The translations under genes and the position numbers were made by a program. The notes below the pieces were generated by a model, which saw only the letters and a list, made by a program, of their open reading frames with translations, was not told where the DNA came from and searched no databases. 64,000 nt of DNA from NCBI GenBank assembly GCA_030272155.1, contig CP126194.1:5509501-5573500 (forward strand). Direction: 5' to 3'. Shown here piece after piece: positions 62,679 through 64,000 of the stretch (position 1 is the first letter of the stretch; the number at the start of each line of letters is the position of its first letter). Origin of the DNA: Tetradesmus obliquus (taxonomy: Eukaryota; Chlorophyta; Chlorophyceae; Sphaeropleales; Scenedesmaceae).

Positions 62679-63833
62679 CATGCTGGAGGGACAGGAGCGC
62701 GGACAGAGGCACGAGGTGCAGGAACAACAACACTGCTAGCACACGTGGCAGCAGCAGGTGCATCACCACCCAGCGCAGGCTCGACAAAAGGCAGGTTAGC
62801 CCAGATGAGGCTTGCTGTGTCGCTGCAATGAGGGGTGAGTGGATTGTTGCTGCTGCTGCTGCTGCTGCTGGGCTCACCTGCAGCTTGCCTGCCTTCTCCT
62901 CCAGCCTTGCTGCTGCTATCCAGCCCGGCCCGTGGTGGGGGTTGGTGGTGATCACGCTCTTCAGCAGCAGCCGAGCCTGCACGGCAGCAGCAACACCAAT
63001 GGCAGCAACAGTGTGCGTACACACATTAGCGAGTCTGCTGTGGACATGTCACGGGAAGGTGCATGCGTCAAGCCAGCTGATGCTGCAGTCAAGCATGTGA
63101 ACAGGGGGTGCACCTCCTTACAACCCTGCTCTAAAGACCCTCACACCCACACACGCATGCACACAAGCATGCACGCACGTACATCCCTTTAGTACATGCT
63201 GCTGCAGCGCCGCCCTCCCACCTTTTTGATGTCGCTGATCTCGCTGCTGCTGTTGATGGCCATGCTGCTGAGGTCAGTGAGGTAGCCCTTGGGGTCAATC
63301 ACGGTCTGGCCGCTCACACTGTCAGCCATGCTGTCCAGCTTCAGGCGGATGACTGTGCGCTGGCCCTCGCCTGCCAGCGGCAGCAGCAGCGGCAGCAGCA
63401 GCGGCAGCAGCAGCGGCAGCAGCAGCGGCAGCAGCATGTTTGCAGACACCAGAAACAGAGTGATTTGCACGCAGCGCATGAGTGCGCCCCCACACAGCTG
63501 GCGAAGACATCTGGACAAGCAGCCAACAGCGCACGACGCCTAAGCAGCGCGCAAGAGATCAGCTCAAGCGCGGCATACGGCATGCCTGCTTACTCACGGT
63601 GCTGCCACTGCGTAGTGAACCGCACACTCACCAATGGCTGTGAGGTCTGCGTTGGTGGCCGCCCCTGCTGGCGTGACCAGGCCGTCCACTGCAATGGAGG
63701 CGTCCATCTGGCTGGCTGCTGCCGCCTTGCTGAGCAGGCTGTCGGGCGCTGCCGCCACTGCCATGAAGCGCGGCCGCTTCTTGATGGTGCGGTCGCCCAC
63801 ATCAGGGATGCCCTCCCACTCCTCAGCTGACAC
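56700..63833 (-). CDS. PRP6: Pre-mRNA splicing factor PRP6 (5'-partial, 15 exons in window)
   Basis: Exons 63833-63632, 63370-63222, 62976-62878, 62631-62533, 62276-62140, 61445-61307, 60973-60881, 60566-60439, 60151-59853, 59554-59418, 59080-58873, 58596-58496, 58013-57903, 57358-57245 and 57002-56700 encode the last 772 residues. The N-terminal exons lie beyond the window end. HAT/TPR repeats run throughout: [166 protein letters not shown], and [23 protein letters not shown]6 bridges U5 and U4/U6 in the tri-snRNP in the nucleus. One intron houses a 5S rRNA gene, and others carry microsatellites and a minisatellite. Confidence 0.94.
57617..57902. repeat. Minisatellite of splice-like motifs in PRP6 intron
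   Basis: Tandem blocks built from CAGCAGCCTGCAGGGGCCTC and (CACCTG)n fill the intron right next to the exon ending at 57903. On the coding strand each unit reads CTGCAG|GTGAGGCCCCTGCAG, so it repeats the real donor sequence (CTGCAG|GTGAGG) followed by an acceptor-like CCCCTGCAG. Confidence 0.92.
58027..58077. repeat. (CAG)17 microsatellite in PRP6 intron
   Basis: About 17 uninterrupted CAG units on the plus strand, which is (CTG)n on the coding strand. They end about 13 bp upstream of the splice acceptor at 58013. Confidence 0.95.
61679..61798 (-). rRNA. 5S rRNA gene inside a PRP6 intron
   Basis: On the minus strand the sequence starts ATGCTACGCTCACACCACCA and contains the near-universal GATCCCATCAGAACTCGGAA and GTTAAGCGTGGTTGGGCTCG, then AGTAGTACTGGG and GATCGCCTGGGAACCCC, ending near GTGGTGTAGTG. 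Length is about 120. The 5' and 3' ends can pair as helix I (GCTACG with TGTAGT, including G-U pairs). The internal A-box and C-box regions of a Pol III type 1 promoter are intact, and TTATTTTG follows the 3' end as a possible terminator. It is close to the Chlamydomonas 5S sequence as I remember it. It lies on the same strand as PRP6, in the intron between exons 62140 and 61445. Confidence 0.95.
61887..62037. repeat. Short duplicated sequence near the 5S gene
   Basis: GCCCACCCCTGTAACAGACC occurs near 61899 and again near 62008, each followed by a TCTC-containing stretch. It lies in the same PRP6 intron, upstream of the 5S gene on the coding strand. Confidence 0.7.
63376..63436. repeat. 12-bp (GGCAGCAGCAGC)n repeat in PRP6 intron
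   Basis: About five units of GGCAGCAGCAGC directly upstream (coding sense) of the acceptor at 63370, similar in placement to the (CTG)n runs at other acceptors. Confidence 0.9.
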
Positions 63834-63958
63834 CTGCCAGATGGATGAGTAGACGAATCAATTGACAAGATAGTTGTCAGCGGACACTGGGTGTGATGCA
63901 TTCCCAGGGATGCCCGCCCACTCCTTGACTGACACTGCCAGTAGATGGATACATAGAC
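63803..63958. repeat. Duplicated exon 5' edge of PRP6
   Basis: The sequence around the 5' edge of the exon at 63833 (CAGGGATGCCCTCCCACTCC through CTGCCAG and ATGGAT) recurs about 102 bp further on (from 63905) with several changes. The second copy lies in the upstream intron. Confidence 0.75.
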
Positions 63959-64000
63959 AGGAATCAGTGTGACAGTAGTGACATAAGCACCATGGAGCGC
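63834..64000 (-). other. PRP6 intron running off the window
   Basis: Intron sequence upstream of the first visible PRP6 exon. It contains the duplicated exon edge and no further recognised exon. Confidence 0.6.

Overview
This window looks like nuclear DNA of a chlorophyte green alga. The gene set combines chloroplast-lineage genes (a sulfolipid synthase of the SQD2 type, a CDSP32-like thioredoxin protein) with ciliary genes (RSPH10B-like, CFAP410-like) and ordinary eukaryotic housekeeping genes. Genes are split into short exons by many GC-rich introns, (CTG)n/(CAG)n runs are common near splice acceptors, and TGTAA, the usual green-algal poly(A) signal, appears at the 3' ends that can be judged. 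A chlorophycean such as a scenedesmid or selenastracean would fit, but the genus is inference.

Region 1 (1-9.2 kb) is repeat DNA. It holds a tandem satellite of about 310-331 bp (satellite A), a second satellite of about 180 bp (satellite B), and several 5'-truncated copies of one LINE-type retrotransposon. All copies end in poly(A) behind a TGTAA motif. Some copies sit inside the satellites or inside each other, with readable target-site duplications. No telomere repeat is present, so subtelomeric versus pericentromeric placement is open.

Region 2 (9.5-64 kb) is a dense gene block with 14 spliced genes that I could assemble exon by exon with consistent reading frames. In order: DoxX-like membrane protein (-), NHP2 (-), ATG8 (+), ankyrin-repeat protein (-), RluA-type pseudouridine synthase (+), armadillo-like protein (-), RSPH10B-like MORN protein (+), a plastid-type conserved protein (-), CFAP410-like LRR protein (-), proteasome ATPase RPT1 (+), DNA polymerase alpha subunit B (-), SQD2 (+), CDSP32-like protein (+) and splicing factor PRP6 (-, its 5' end lies beyond the window). 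Five neighbouring pairs are divergent, sharing 291-670 bp between start codons. A 5S rRNA gene lies inside a PRP6 intron on the same strand.

The genes do not form one pathway. Two themes recur: cilium proteins (RSPH10B-like and CFAP410-like within 10 kb) and RNA or protein turnover machinery (NHP2, pseudouridine synthase, PRP6, RPT1, ATG8). The most unusual points are the nested LINE/satellite block, the intronic 5S gene, a pseudouridine synthase whose catalytic aspartate position is glycine, a CDSP32-like protein without any CxxC pair, two GC-AG introns, and splice-site motifs multiplied by a minisatellite and by local exon-edge duplications. Exon boundaries were placed by eye from homology, frame and splice consensus, so single-base errors are possible.
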